Shown here piece after piece: positions 8,381-18,097 of a stretch of 64,000 nt of DNA. Position 1 is the stretch's first letter; each line of letters begins with the position of its first letter. The stretch comes from Anaerovibrio lipolyticus LB2005. GTDB taxonomy: Bacteria > Bacillota > Negativicutes > Selenomonadales > Selenomonadaceae. The notes under the pieces are model-generated. The model was not told the origin of the DNA, ran no database searches, and worked only from the letters and a program-made list of their open reading frames with translations. The translations under genes and the position numbers were made by a program. The stretch spans positions 124,001 through 188,000 of the forward strand of contig NZ_JHYA01000002.1 in assembly GCF_000621545.1 (NCBI RefSeq), in the 5' to 3' direction.

Positions 8381-8558
8381 ATTTGTTTACCTCCTTTAGA
8401 GTTATGTACAAATTAAAATTTTTCTCACTATAGTTTTAATTTAAAGAAAAAATTCTTACTTGTAAAGTGTTTTGTGTTATTATAGTTATGATAAATATTA
8501 GGTATAATATACTATGAGATTATGAAAATAGAATGATTCATTAAGGAGTGATATACAC

Positions 8559-9257
8559 ATGAATGGTAAAGTGTTTGGTGTAGGCGTAGGTCCTGGGGAT
8601 TCCGAGCTTTTGACTGTGAAGGCCGTTAATGCCATAAAGGGTGCAGATGTTATTATTGCACCAAGAACTGAGAAAAAAGAAGGCAGTGTAGCGTTGGATA
8701 TTGCCCGTTGCTATATTGGCGAAAATACAGAAATAGTATATCAGATTTATCCTATGGTTAAGGGGTTCTCTGAGGACACCTCTGCCTGGGAAAAAAATAA
8801 AGCAGAGATTATGGCTATGCTGGAGCAGGGAAAACAGGTTGTATTCCTTACCCTTGGCGATCCAATGTTCTACAGCACTTACATATATGTATATAATCGC
8901 CTTAAGGAAGCGGGGGCCAATATTGAAACCATTCCTGGTATTCCTGCCTTCTGTGCCATTGCCAGCTATCTCGGCCGTTCCATTGTGGAGGGCGATGACA
9001 TCTTGAGCATTATTCCAGCCACTGTTTCCGAGGATAAGCTGAAGAAGGCTTTGGCTACCTGTGATAACGCAGTTATTATGAAGGTGTACAAGAATTTCTC
9101 CCAGGTGGTCGATAATTTGGATGAAGCCTCTATGCTGAAGAATGCCACTCTGGTAAGCCGTTGCGGCCTTCCAGATGAGGAAATTATCACTGATGTGGCA
9201 GCCAGCAAGGACAAGAAGCTGAATTACCTGTCCACAATTCTTACAAAGCGCGACTAA
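8559..9257 (+). CDS. cbiL: Precorrin-2 / cobalt-factor-2 C20-methyltransferase
   Basis: This SAM-dependent methyltransferase of corrin synthesis methylates C20 of precorrin-2 or its cobalt form. The N-terminal G-V-G-V-G-P-G-D-S-E-L-L-T matches the tetrapyrrole methylase P-loop-like motif, and L-T-L-G-D-P-M-F-Y-S-T-Y is the second family motif typical of the CbiL/CobI subgroup. At 232 aa it is a full-length single domain. AAGGAG at 8543-8548 precedes the ATG, and a TATAAT lies at 8503-8508. No other cobalamin gene is adjacent and a terminator follows directly. Whether it acts in the early-cobalt (CbiL) or late-cobalt (CobI) route is inferred only from anaerobic lifestyle. Confidence 0.9.
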   Translation: MNGKVFGVGVGPGDSELLTVKAVNAIKGADVIIAPRTEKKEGSVALDIARCYIGENTEIVYQIYPMVKGFSEDTSAWEKNKAEIMAMLEQGKQVVFLTLGDPMFYSTYIYVYNRLKEAGANIETIPGIPAFCAIASYLGRSIVEGDDILSIIPATVSEDKLKKALATCDNAVIMKVYKNFSQVVDNLDEASMLKNATLVSRCGLPDEEIITDVAASKDKKLNYLSTILTKRD

Positions 9258-9274
9258 AAGCGTAATAGGGCATC

Positions 9275-9316
9275 AAGAACTGTTGGGAATATTTCCCGGC
9301 AGTTCTTTTAATTTTT
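9275..9316 (+). terminator. Terminator after the corrin methyltransferase gene
   Basis: AAGAACTG...GGGAA at 9275-9289 pairs with TTCCC...CAGTTCTT at 9293-9307 and is followed by a T-rich run that includes TTTTTT at 9312-9317. Confidence 0.85.
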
Positions 9317-9320
9317 TATG

Positions 9321-9528
9321 GAGTGTTGGGACAGATGCCTTGAACAGTTTGGTACGATACGTTAAGAAATTTTTTGTTGCTTTACCTTAATATTAGTGAA
9401 AAAAATAATTTGTTTGAGCGAAGCCAAGCTAATCTTTTGGGCGAAGCGAGTTATGATTTTTTCCACTATATAAATGCAACAAAAAATTTTAGTATCGTGA
9501 CATTGTGAAAGGCACTGTCCCAACGCTC
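9321..9528. repeat. Long imperfect palindrome (208 bases), MITE-like or structured RNA
   Basis: The gap 9258-9624 holds no gene. After the terminator it is filled by a foldback sequence. The outer arms GAGTGTTGGGACAG (9321-9334) and CTGTCCCAACGCTC (9515-9528) are near-perfect complements. Pairing resumes further in, where TACGATAC and an A/T-rich block ending TTTTTTGTTGC on the left face GCAACAAAAAATTTTAGTATCGTGA-type sequence at 9476-9500. An inner stem pairs TAGTGAAAAAAATAA (from 9394) with TTATGATTTTTTCCACTA (9451-9468). The loop carries two near copies of TTTGAGCGAAGC (9413 and 9436). No transposase and no clear target duplication is visible. It could be a non-autonomous element or a hairpin RNA. 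Confidence 0.65.
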
Positions 9529-9624
9529 ATTTATATATGGCAAAAAAGGAACAACTAAGGTATAATAATACGATGTGATTTTATAGCTTGAGTTGTTTTT
9601 TACATAGATTTGGAGGATGCAGTT

Positions 9625-12129
9625 ATGGTTGAATTGTTGGCCCCGGCCGGCAGTAAGGAGGCCCTCATTGCAGCAATAGAAAGTGGTGCCAATGCCATTT
9701 ACCTTGCTGGCAATATGTTTGGAGCCAGAGCCTATGCAGATAATTTTGACGAAGAAGGCATGCGGGAGGCTATCAGAATAGCCCATTTGCGCAATGTCCT
9801 TATTAATGTTACCGTTAATACCATTGTAGATGATCAGGAGCTGCCACAGCTGGCAGATTATCTTCGTTTTCTATATGAAGCTGGTGCAGACGCTATCTTG
9901 GTTCAGGATTTAGGCGTGGCAAAGCTGGCCCGGGAAATAGTACCAGATTTGCCACTTCATGCCAGCACCCAGATGACGGTGCATAATCTTGATGGCGTAT
10001 TGGCCCTCCAGAAGCTGGGCTTTACCCGCGTGGTGCTTTCCCGTGAGGTTTCTCTGGAAGCCATTAAGCACATAATTGATAACTGTGATGTGGAAATAGA
10101 GGTATTTATCCACGGTGCCTTGTGTGTTTGCTATTCCGGCCAGTGCCTTATGAGCAGCATGATCGGTGGACGTTCCGGAAACCGGGGGCGCTGTGCCCAG
10201 CCTTGTCGTTTGCCATATACCTTGGTGGATGAGCACGACAACGATATGCTGAAGGACACTGCGGGAAAATATCTCCTCAGCCCAAGGGATATGAATGCTA
10301 TTGATTTAATCCCTCAGCTTATTGATGCTGGTGTGGCCTCTCTTAAAATTGAGGGCCGTATGAAACGTCCGGAGTATGTAGGCATTGTGGTAAATAATTA
10401 TCGTCAGGTTATTGACAGCCATTATGCCGGCAAGTTCCATGTAACGGATAAGACGCGGCACGACTTGGCTCAGGTCTTTAATCGTGATTTTACTACGGCT
10501 TTTCTTGAAAAGAAGCAGGGCCGCAACATGATGAGTGACCGCCGTCCGAATAATCGTGGCATAATGCTGGGAAGGGTTATGGAATATGACAGTGCTACTG
10601 GTTTTGTAACCATGAAGCTGTCGGATAGCTTATCTATTGGGGATCAAGTAGATTTTTGGGTTAAGGTGGGGGGCCGTGTAACCGCCACCGTTAAGGAACT
10701 TAATATTGTAAAGAACGGCAAAAACCGCAATATGGTTCCCGTAGATCAGGCCCAGTCAGGATCTGTGGTGAGTTTCCCGGTGGAGTCCCGGGTATTTGAG
10801 CATGACAGAGCCTTTAAAGTGTATGATGCACCACTTATGGAATGGGCTAAGGGCTTTTACAATACTGGTTCTCCGGTACGTAGGGTGTCAGTGGATGTAA
10901 GTGTCAGTGCTGCTGTGGGTGAGCCTCTTGTCATTTCCATGATAGATGGCGATGGCTATAAAGGGGAAGGCAGGACAGATTTTATTGGTCAGGAGGCCAT
11001 TAAACGTCCATTAAGTGAGGAAACCATTCACAAGCAGGTGTCCCGTTTAGGTACCTCCATATTTGAATTAAGAAATTTGGAATGTTACATTAAGGGCAAT
11101 GTTATGGTTCCCGTAAGTGAAATAAACGAGGCCAGAAGAAAAGCAGTGGAAATGCTGGAATATCAAAGGCTTTCCAAATATGAAAGAAAGCCTATTCCCA
11201 ATAACACTGCGGCGTTAAATAAGACCAAGATTAAGAAACGTGTTCAGGCTGGCATTACTGCTGTGGTGGATACCATGGAGCTTTTGCAGTCCGCACTGTT
11301 TGCAGGGGCAGATTGGGTTGTATTTGGCGGTGAATCCTATCATCATGATGCTATTATACCTATGCAGTACGAAAAGGCTGTATATATGGCTCATAAAGCT
11401 GGGGCAAAGATTGCCTTTAATACCCCTAGAATTATAAGAAACCATGAATTACAGGGATTCCATACATGGCTAAGAACTGTGGCTTCTTATAAGCCGGATG
11501 CAATTAATGTACATAATATAGGCTCCTTGGCGGCTGTAAGAGAGCTTACTGATATCCCAGTTCACGCAGACTATTCCTTGGTTTCTTATAACTTTAAGAC
11601 ATTACAGTACTTAGTGGAGCTGGGAGTTGAGGCTGTAACGCTTTCTCCTGAGCTTACGTTGGCTCAGGTGGAAAAGCTGGCCAAGGAAAGTGACATGCCT
11701 CTTTCCTGTATAGTGGATGGCAACATGGAGCTGATGGTATCAGAATATTGTGCCACTGGCAGCTTTATTGGGGGACTTCATACAGGTCAGTGCAGTGCAC
11801 CATGTGTAAACAGCGGTAAGAAATTCTTTTTAAAGGATCGCAAGGATGTTAAGTTCCCTCTTGTGATGGATCAGTATTGCCACATGCACGTATTGAATGG
11901 CAACAGACTAAGTATGCTGCCTCATGCCATGAAATTTGGTGCCATGGGTATCAGTCAGCTGAGAATAGAGGCGCGTTACATGAGTGCTGATCAGTTAAAG
12001 AAAACCATTGCCAATTACAAGAAGTATATGGCCTTTGATGGGGAGCTCAGCGACAGGGAAAAGGCTGCAGCGGAGGTCCTTGAGGGGGATAATATCACTC
12101 GAGGTCATTACTTTAGAGGTGTGGAGTAA
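9625..12129 (+). CDS. U32 family peptidase, double-length (RlhA/YhbU-type)
   Basis: Members of this family include prephenate-dependent enzymes that hydroxylate RNA pyrimidines (RlhA on 23S rRNA, TrhP on tRNA), so an RNA-modification role is more likely than proteolysis. Residues 1-300 are a U32 barrel starting L-L-A-P-A-G-S. Its Cys cluster runs H-G-A-L-C-V-C-Y-S-G-Q-C and later R-C-A-Q-P-C. A DUF3656-like middle follows. From about residue 540 a second U32-like unit appears with its own Cys set (E-Y-C, G-Q-C-S-A-P-C, D-Q-Y-C). GGAGG at 9612-9616 supports ATG 9625. The protein is 834 aa. A TATAAT is at 9561-9566. mutS2 follows 20 bases after the stop. Confidence 0.88.
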   Translation: MVELLAPAGSKEALIAAIESGANAIYLAGNMFGARAYADNFDEEGMREAIRIAHLRNVLINVTVNTIVDDQELPQLADYLRFLYEAGADAILVQDLGVAKLAREIVPDLPLHASTQMTVHNLDGVLALQKLGFTRVVLSREVSLEAIKHIIDNCDVEIEVFIHGALCVCYSGQCLMSSMIGGRSGNRGRCAQPCRLPYTLVDEHDNDMLKDTAGKYLLSPRDMNAIDLIPQLIDAGVASLKIEGRMKRPEYVGIVVNNYRQVIDSHYAGKFHVTDKTRHDLAQVFNRDFTTAFLEKKQGRNMMSDRRPNNRGIMLGRVMEYDSATGFVTMKLSDSLSIGDQVDFWVKVGGRVTATVKELNIVKNGKNRNMVPVDQAQSGSVVSFPVESRVFEHDRAFKVYDAPLMEWAKGFYNTGSPVRRVSVDVSVSAAVGEPLVISMIDGDGYKGEGRTDFIGQEAIKRPLSEETIHKQVSRLGTSIFELRNLECYIKGNVMVPVSEINEARRKAVEMLEYQRLSKYERKPIPNNTAALNKTKIKKRVQAGITAVVDTMELLQSALFAGADWVVFGGESYHHDAIIPMQYEKAVYMAHKAGAKIAFNTPRIIRNHELQGFHTWLRTVASYKPDAINVHNIGSLAAVRELTDIPVHADYSLVSYNFKTLQYLVELGVEAVTLSPELTLAQVEKLAKESDMPLSCIVDGNMELMVSEYCATGSFIGGLHTGQCSAPCVNSGKKFFLKDRKDVKFPLVMDQYCHMHVLNGNRLSMLPHAMKFGAMGISQLRIEARYMSADQLKKTIANYKKYMAFDGELSDREKAAAEVLEGDNITRGHYFRGVE

Positions 12130-12149
12130 TATATTTTTTGAGGTTATAG

Positions 12150-14525
12150 ATGGAACAGGATTCATTTAAAGTTTTAGAATATAAAAAAATATTGGAGCGT
12201 CTGCAAAATAAGGCGGGCTCTATTTTAGGCAAGGAACTGGCAGGAGGTTTGCAGCCTAGTAGCGATATAGACGAGGTCAAGGAAAGGCTGCGGGAGACTG
12301 CAGAGGCAGTTATGGTTTCTTCAATGGCTAATCCACCTTTGGGTGGTATCCGTGATATTCGTGAGTTGATGAAGAAAATTGGTATTGGTGCCATTATTGA
12401 AACCTCTGAAATCATGGATGTGCTCACTACCATGTACGCTATGCGGGGGGTAAAAAAATTCTTCAAGGAATTGGAGCTGGATGCCCCTATTCTCAAAAAT
12501 TGGGCTCGTGGTCTGGAGATCCTGGGTGAATTGGAACGCAATTTGGAAAATACTGTGGATGAGCATGGTAATCTCCGTGATGATGCCAGTGTGGAATTAA
12601 AGCGTATTCGTCGCGAGGTGAAGACATCTCAGGCCCGTATCAAGGACCATTTGAATAACATTCTTCACTCTGCGGAGTACCAGAAATATTTTCAGGATGC
12701 CATTGTCACCATGCGCGGTGACCGTTATGTGGTACCGATAAAACAGGAATACCGTCAGTATTTTCCAGGTATTGTCCACGACCAGTCTGCCAGTGGGTCC
12801 ACCGTATTTGTGGAGCCAATGGCCGTGGTTAATCTTAATAATGATATCAAGCAGCTGGTGGCAGCGGAAAAGCATGAGGTGGAACGTATCCTTAGGGATA
12901 TTTCTAACCAGATTCGCCGTAAGGATGATATTCTTATGGAAAATTGTGATATTTTGGCCTTTATCGATTTCACCTTTGCCAAGGCTGGTCTCGCCCGTGA
13001 AATGAAGGCTGTGGAGCCTGTTGTCAGTGAGGATGGAGCTACTTCCCTATTGTCAGCCCGTCATCCACTTATTGACAGTGATAAGGTGGTACCAATAGAT
13101 ATTTCCATTGGAGCTGATTACAATATGCTGCTGGTTACCGGTCCAAACACCGGTGGTAAAACCGTCAGTATGAAAACCCTTGGACTTTTGGTGCTTATGG
13201 CTCAGGCGGGACTGTTCCTTCCTGTGGAAAATGGTTCTCAGATTGCCGTGTATAATAATATTTACGCAGATATTGGTGATGAGCAGAGCATAGAGCAAAG
13301 CCTCAGTACCTTCTCTGCTCACATGACCCATTTGGTTGAAATCTTGGGCAAGGTGGAATCTGACGATCTCTTGCTTTTGGATGAGCTTGGAGCAGGCACT
13401 GACCCCGAGGAAGGTGCGGCTTTGGCCATGGCTATTCTGGAACAGCTCTTGAATATTAAGGCTACTGTTATGGCTACTACACATTATTCCGAGCTGAAAA
13501 CCTTTGCCTTTAGTCGTGATGGCATTGAAAATGCCTGCGTGGAATTTGATGTAAATACTCTTAGACCAACCTATAGATTGCTGACTGGTATTCCGGGGGC
13601 AAGTAATGCCTTTGCCATCAGCCGTCGTCTGGGACTTAGCGAGGCATTGGTTATTAGGGCAAAGCAGCTGATACAGGCGGATCATGCCCAGTTTGAGAAG
13701 GTTATTAATCAGCTGGAAAAAGAAAAGATGATGTATGAGCAGATGAATGCTGACATCGAGGCCAAGCTCCAGAGAGCCCAGAAGATGGAGGCCAAGGCTG
13801 AGGCCATGCGTACGGAGCTGTCCCAGAAAAAGGCAGATATTATCCGTAAGGCCAAGGATGAAGGCTCTGCCCTGGTTCGTCGCGCCCGTAGGGAATCCGA
13901 GGAAATCATTAAGCAGCTGAAAGAGCAGTTTAATGATATGGGGATTCAGAAGCGCCAGCAGGCTATTCAGGATGCCAGAAACAAGTTAAACGAGGAAGCT
14001 GGCCGGGTTCGTCCGGGTATTGTTTCTGCCAAGGCATTTAGAAAGCCTGTTGATTTAAAAACCATCGAGGTTGGGGATATAATCTATGTGACCAAGCTGG
14101 ACCAGAAGGGTACAGTTCTGGGGGTTCACGGCAAAGAATTGGAAATTCAGATGGGGGCTATGAAGACCACCATGAAGGCTTCCGCCTGCAAATTTGTGGA
14201 AAAGGGTAAAAAGGAACAACCATCCACTTTAAGCGGCAGAAAATCCAAGGGAGGCAGCAGCTTTATATCCAAAACCCAGGAGGCCCATCGTGATATTGAT
14301 ATTCGTGGCATGATGGTGGATGAAGCCGAGGTCGTTTTAGGCAAGTTCATCGATGACTCCATTATGGCGGGCCTGTCTCAGGTGCTTATTATTCATGGTA
14401 AGGGGACGGGAGCCCTTAGAAAGGGTGTACATGAGTATTTGAAGCATCATAGAAATGTGGCAGGCTTCAATTTTGCAGACATGAGCGAAGGTGGCACTGG
14501 TGCAACCTTGGTAACTCTTAAATAA
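12150..14525 (+). CDS. mutS2: MutS2 / RqcU-type ATPase with Smr domain
   Basis: MutS2 is an ABC-type ATPase that lacks the mismatch-recognition domain of MutS. Homologues act on branched DNA or split collided ribosomes (RqcU), and the sequence does not decide between these. Walker A is G-P-N-T-G-G-K-T at about residues 331-338, and the Walker B region reads L-L-L-D-E-L-G-A-G-T-D-P. A charged coiled coil spans roughly residues 510-640. The C-terminal Smr domain shows the D-I-R-G-M variant of the D-L-R-G motif and H-G-K-G-T-G. The 791 aa length is typical. It is closely spaced with the upstream U32 gene, as in many Firmicutes. Confidence 0.96.
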   Translation: MEQDSFKVLEYKKILERLQNKAGSILGKELAGGLQPSSDIDEVKERLRETAEAVMVSSMANPPLGGIRDIRELMKKIGIGAIIETSEIMDVLTTMYAMRGVKKFFKELELDAPILKNWARGLEILGELERNLENTVDEHGNLRDDASVELKRIRREVKTSQARIKDHLNNILHSAEYQKYFQDAIVTMRGDRYVVPIKQEYRQYFPGIVHDQSASGSTVFVEPMAVVNLNNDIKQLVAAEKHEVERILRDISNQIRRKDDILMENCDILAFIDFTFAKAGLAREMKAVEPVVSEDGATSLLSARHPLIDSDKVVPIDISIGADYNMLLVTGPNTGGKTVSMKTLGLLVLMAQAGLFLPVENGSQIAVYNNIYADIGDEQSIEQSLSTFSAHMTHLVEILGKVESDDLLLLDELGAGTDPEEGAALAMAILEQLLNIKATVMATTHYSELKTFAFSRDGIENACVEFDVNTLRPTYRLLTGIPGASNAFAISRRLGLSEALVIRAKQLIQADHAQFEKVINQLEKEKMMYEQMNADIEAKLQRAQKMEAKAEAMRTELSQKKADIIRKAKDEGSALVRRARRESEEIIKQLKEQFNDMGIQKRQQAIQDARNKLNEEAGRVRPGIVSAKAFRKPVDLKTIEVGDIIYVTKLDQKGTVLGVHGKELEIQMGAMKTTMKASACKFVEKGKKEQPSTLSGRKSKGGSSFISKTQEAHRDIDIRGMMVDEAEVVLGKFIDDSIMAGLSQVLIIHGKGTGALRKGVHEYLKHHRNVAGFNFADMSEGGTGATLVTLK

Positions 14526-14588
14526 ACTTCGCTAAATCGCAACATTTATGATAAAATGTTAGCGTATATGTGTATAAGGAGGTCTATC

Positions 14589-16673
14589 ATGGAAAAACGT
14601 ACAGGTGCGGCTCAGCAACGGGCTCGACAGGCGAAGAAGCCTCAGAAGTCCTCTGGCGGTAGCACTGCAAGTCGAATCCTGATAATTTTTGCTTCAATAA
14701 TGGTTGTAATGATTATTGGTGTTGGATGCGGATTTCTTACAGCCACATTGAATACAAAGGCTGACCTTGCTGATGTGAGGCCACCGGCATCTTCGCAGAT
14801 TTATGACATAAATGGTAATGAGATTGCCAATGTACATGCTGATGAAAATCGGGTGCCGGTTAAGATGAATCAGATTCCCGAAAATCTGAAAAATGCCTTC
14901 GTAGCTGTTGAGGATGCCAGATTTTATGAGCATTCTGGTGTTGACCCTCGTGGTATTTTGCGTGCCATGTGGTCTAATATTACTTCCCAGGGGGTAGCAG
15001 AGGGTGGCTCCACTATTACTCAGCAGCTGGCTAAAAATGCTTATCTGACACAGGACCGTACATTTAAGCGTAAGATACAGGAGATGTTCCTGGCCATTCA
15101 GCTTGAGCATCAGTATACCAAGGAGGAAATCCTCGAGCTTTATCTGAATCAGATTTACTTTGGTAACGGTGCTTATGGCGTACAGGCAGCATCCAAGACA
15201 TATTTTGGCAAAAATGTGGAGGAGCTGGACCTTAGTGAATGTGCTATGTTGGCTGGTATTCCAAAGAGTCCTAACTATTATTCACCGACTAATAATTTGC
15301 AGGCGGCTCAGCAGCGTAAGGCTACTGTGCTGGACCAGATGGCCAAGTATGGCTATATCAGTTCTTCTACTGCAAACAAAACAAAGAACGAGGAGCTGCG
15401 TCTGGTAAAGGCATCCTCCAAGGCAGGGGGAGAGGCTTCCTACTTTATTGATTATGTGACCCAGACCATGATTGAAAAATACGGTGCTGACGCTGTATAC
15501 AAGGAAGGTCTGAAAATTTATACCACCTTGGACATTGATATGCAGAAGGCTGCTGAGGAAGCTATGAAAAATCTTCCTGATATGTCCGAAAGCAATGGTA
15601 TTAAGCAGCCACAGGGGGCCTTGGTGGCCATTGATCCACATACAGGCTATATTAAAGCCATGGTGGGCGGTCGTGGTACTGACCAGTTTAATCGTGCTGT
15701 TTTGGCGGAAAGACAGCCTGGTTCTGCCTTTAAGCCTTTTGTTTTCGCGGCAGCTTTGGAGTCTGATTTTACTCCGTCAACAATTATTGAGGATAAGCCA
15801 CTTGATATTAATGGCTGGTCACCTCAGAATTACAGCCGTGAATTTAATGGTAAGGTTTCCCTGCGTTACGTTGCAGAGCAGTCTTTAAATGTTCCAACTG
15901 TCCGCGTGGCACAGGAGGTTGGGATTGATAAGGTTATTTATTTGGGCAAGGAAATGGGAATTTCCACCTTCGTAACTGAAGGCCCTCAGAATGATGGTAA
16001 TCTGTCAACTTCCCTTGGTGGTCTTACCCGTGGTGTAACTCCTTTGGAGCTTACCAGTGCTTACTGTACCTTTGCCAATGACGGCGTTCATGTAAAGCAT
16101 ACAGCTATCATCAAGGTCCTTGACCGCAATGGCAAGGTGCTGGAGGAAGAAAGAACCGAAAGCAAGCAGGTCCTCAAGAAAGCTACAGCCAATGATTTGA
16201 CCAGTATGCTGATGGGAGTTGTGGTCCGTGGTACTGGTACTGCAGCGCAGATTGACCGCCCCGCAGCTGGAAAGACTGGTACTACTAGTGATTACCATGA
16301 TGCCTGGTTTGTAGGCTATGTCCCTGATTTGGTAGTAGGCGTTTGGGTTGGTACAGATGATAACCAGCGCATGGGCACCATGACAGGTGGTACCACTCCT
16401 GCGGTAATTTGGAAGGCCTTTATGACCAAGGCTATGGCAGGAATGCCAGTCAAGAAGTTTGATGGTGCTGTTCTTACCAGTGTGGAAGCCCCTGTAAAGG
16501 ATGATACCAAGGAGAAGGAAACTAAGGACAAGGATAAAAAAGGTACAGAAAAGAAGGGCGCTGAAAAGCCAGCCAATACTGAAAGTACCAAGCCTAAGCC
16601 TAGCCCTGCTCCATCCCCATCCCGTACTCCTGCACCTTCCCCAACTGCACCTGCCGGGAAAACGGCAAATTAA
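14589..16673 (+). CDS. Class A penicillin-binding protein (PBP1A family)
   Basis: This is a bifunctional peptidoglycan glycosyltransferase and DD-transpeptidase anchored by one N-terminal helix (about residues 30-55). The GT51 motif has E-D-A-R-F-Y-E-H-S-G with catalytic Glu near residue 108, followed by G-G-S-T-I-T-Q-Q. The transpeptidase has S379 in P-G-S-A-F-K (SxxK), S-L-N (SxN) and K562-T-G-T-T. The last 70 residues are Lys/Glu-rich and then Pro/Ser/Thr-rich, a disordered tail outside the membrane. AGGAGG at 14577-14582 fixes ATG 14589 (694 aa). It is separated from mutS2 by 63 bases that include a small inverted repeat (AACATTT/AAATGTT), perhaps part of a promoter. Confidence 0.95.
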   Translation: MEKRTGAAQQRARQAKKPQKSSGGSTASRILIIFASIMVVMIIGVGCGFLTATLNTKADLADVRPPASSQIYDINGNEIANVHADENRVPVKMNQIPENLKNAFVAVEDARFYEHSGVDPRGILRAMWSNITSQGVAEGGSTITQQLAKNAYLTQDRTFKRKIQEMFLAIQLEHQYTKEEILELYLNQIYFGNGAYGVQAASKTYFGKNVEELDLSECAMLAGIPKSPNYYSPTNNLQAAQQRKATVLDQMAKYGYISSSTANKTKNEELRLVKASSKAGGEASYFIDYVTQTMIEKYGADAVYKEGLKIYTTLDIDMQKAAEEAMKNLPDMSESNGIKQPQGALVAIDPHTGYIKAMVGGRGTDQFNRAVLAERQPGSAFKPFVFAAALESDFTPSTIIEDKPLDINGWSPQNYSREFNGKVSLRYVAEQSLNVPTVRVAQEVGIDKVIYLGKEMGISTFVTEGPQNDGNLSTSLGGLTRGVTPLELTSAYCTFANDGVHVKHTAIIKVLDRNGKVLEEERTESKQVLKKATANDLTSMLMGVVVRGTGTAAQIDRPAAGKTGTTSDYHDAWFVGYVPDLVVGVWVGTDDNQRMGTMTGGTTPAVIWKAFMTKAMAGMPVKKFDGAVLTSVEAPVKDDTKEKETKDKDKKGTEKKGAEKPANTESTKPKPSPAPSPSRTPAPSPTAPAGKTAN

Positions 16674-16724
16674 AATCTAACATACAAATACCCTGTATTC
16701 AGGTTTAAGGAGAGAAATACAATA

Positions 16725-17948
16725 ATGTCAACAAGTGTTTTTGATGTGCTGAAAGAGCGTGGCTACATCGCCCAGTGTACTAACGAAGATGAAGTTCGTG
16801 CAATGTTTGAAAATGAGAAGGTTACCTTCTATATTGGTTTTGATCCAACAGCTGACAGCCTTCATGTAGGCCATTTTCTGGGGCTTATGGTTATGTCCCA
16901 TCTTCAGAAGGCTGGTCACAGACCAGTGTGTCTTGTAGGTGGTGGTACTGGGACTGTAGGTGATCCTTCTGGCCGCAGTGATATGCGCAAAATGCTCACC
17001 GATGAGGATATTGAGTATAACTGCAATCAGTTCAAGAAGCAGATGGCACGCTTCATTGATTTTAGTGACGGCAAGGCACTGATGGTAAACAATGGTGACT
17101 GGCTCCGCAAGCTGAATTATATTGATCTGCTTCGTGAGGTTGGTGCCCACTTCACTGTTAATCGTATGCTGGCAGCTGAGTGCTACAAGAACCGCATGGA
17201 AAAGGGCCTTACCTTCCTGGAATTCAACTACATGATTATGCAGTCCTATGATTTCCTGGAGCTCCATCGTCGCTATAATCTTAAGCTGGAAATGGGCGGT
17301 GATGACCAGTGGTCAAACATCATTGGTGGTGTTGAGCTGACACGTCGCATAACTGGTGATGCTGTATATGGTCTTACCTTCACCCTGTTAACCAAGAGTG
17401 ATGGCCAGAAGATGGGTAAAACTGCTGGCGGTGCTCTGTGGCTGGATAAGGAAAAGACCTCTCCTTATGACTTCTATCAGTACTGGAGAAATGTGGATGA
17501 CGCTGATGTTGAGCGTTGTCTGGCGCTTTTGACCTTCCTTCCTATGGAGGAGGTTCACCGTCTTGGCGCTCTTGAGGGGCAGGAGATTAACGAAGCCAAG
17601 AAGGTTCTTGCTTACGAAGTAACCAAGCTGGTTCACGGGCAGGAGGAGGCTGACAAGGCCAAGGCTGCTGCGGAGGCTGTATTTGGCGGCTCAGGCTCCA
17701 GTGAGAATATGCCTACTATTGAGCTTACCGCTGAGGATGCTGCTAAGAAACTGGTGGATGTGCTGGTGGCAGCTGAGGTATTCGGCTCCAAGGGTGAAGC
17801 ACGTCGTCTCATCCAGCAGAATGGTTTGTCTCTCAATGACGAGAAGGTGACTGACCCAGATTATACACTGTCAGACAGTGACTTCACCGAAGGTGAAGCC
17901 ATTGTTAAAAAAGGCAAGAAGAAATTCTATCGTCTGTTAAAGGCGTAA
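16725..17948 (+). CDS. tyrS: Tyrosyl-tRNA synthetase
   Basis: This class I aminoacyl-tRNA synthetase charges tRNA-Tyr. The HIGH motif appears as H-V-G-H at about residues 47-50 and the KMSKS motif as K-M-G-K-T at about 229-233, the form seen in one of the two bacterial TyrS types. An S4 RNA-binding domain fills the C-terminus, from about residue 340. At 407 aa it is full length. The 51-base gap after the PBP gene is too short for a T-box leader, so control by uncharged tRNA is not indicated here. A large palindrome follows the gene. Confidence 0.97.
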   Translation: MSTSVFDVLKERGYIAQCTNEDEVRAMFENEKVTFYIGFDPTADSLHVGHFLGLMVMSHLQKAGHRPVCLVGGGTGTVGDPSGRSDMRKMLTDEDIEYNCNQFKKQMARFIDFSDGKALMVNNGDWLRKLNYIDLLREVGAHFTVNRMLAAECYKNRMEKGLTFLEFNYMIMQSYDFLELHRRYNLKLEMGGDDQWSNIIGGVELTRRITGDAVYGLTFTLLTKSDGQKMGKTAGGALWLDKEKTSPYDFYQYWRNVDDADVERCLALLTFLPMEEVHRLGALEGQEINEAKKVLAYEVTKLVHGQEEADKAKAAAEAVFGGSGSSENMPTIELTAEDAAKKLVDVLVAAEVFGSKGEARRLIQQNGLSLNDEKVTDPDYTLSDSDFTEGEAIVKKGKKKFYRLLKA

Positions 17949-17953
17949 AAATC

Positions 17954-18097
17954 AATAGGTCAAGTAGGAGTACAACGGGGAACGCTCGCGCTCTCTAGTT
18001 TGCCTAGCGGTACTAAGCTCATGCTGCGCGTTTCAACTTGCATTCGCTAAGTACCAAGGCAAAATATGTCCCCTTTTGCACTCCTGCTTGTCCTATT
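17954..18097. repeat. Second long imperfect palindrome (144 bases)
   Basis: The 307-base gap between tyrS and yebC contains no gene. Its first half is a foldback: AATAGGTCAAGTAGGAGT (17954-17971) pairs with ACTCCTGCTTGTCCTATT (18080-18097) with two mismatches. Pairing continues with GGGGA against TCCCC, TTTGCCT against AGGCAAA, and GGTACTAAGC against GCTAAGTACC. The tip near 18022-18042 is GC-rich. The sequence is unrelated to the palindrome at 9321. It can act as a transcript-end structure for tyrS, but its length and internal conservation suggest a small mobile element. 18098-18255 holds weak promoter-like sequence (TATACT at 18185) ahead of yebC. Confidence 0.65.

Noticed and set aside
13053-13685. 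210-codon minus-strand open frame opposite mutS2
   Set aside because: Overlaps the MutS2 ATPase core; no motif or promoter of its own.
16674-16724. T-box riboswitch upstream of tyrS
   Set aside because: The gap is only 51 bases and has no specifier loop or T-box sequence.
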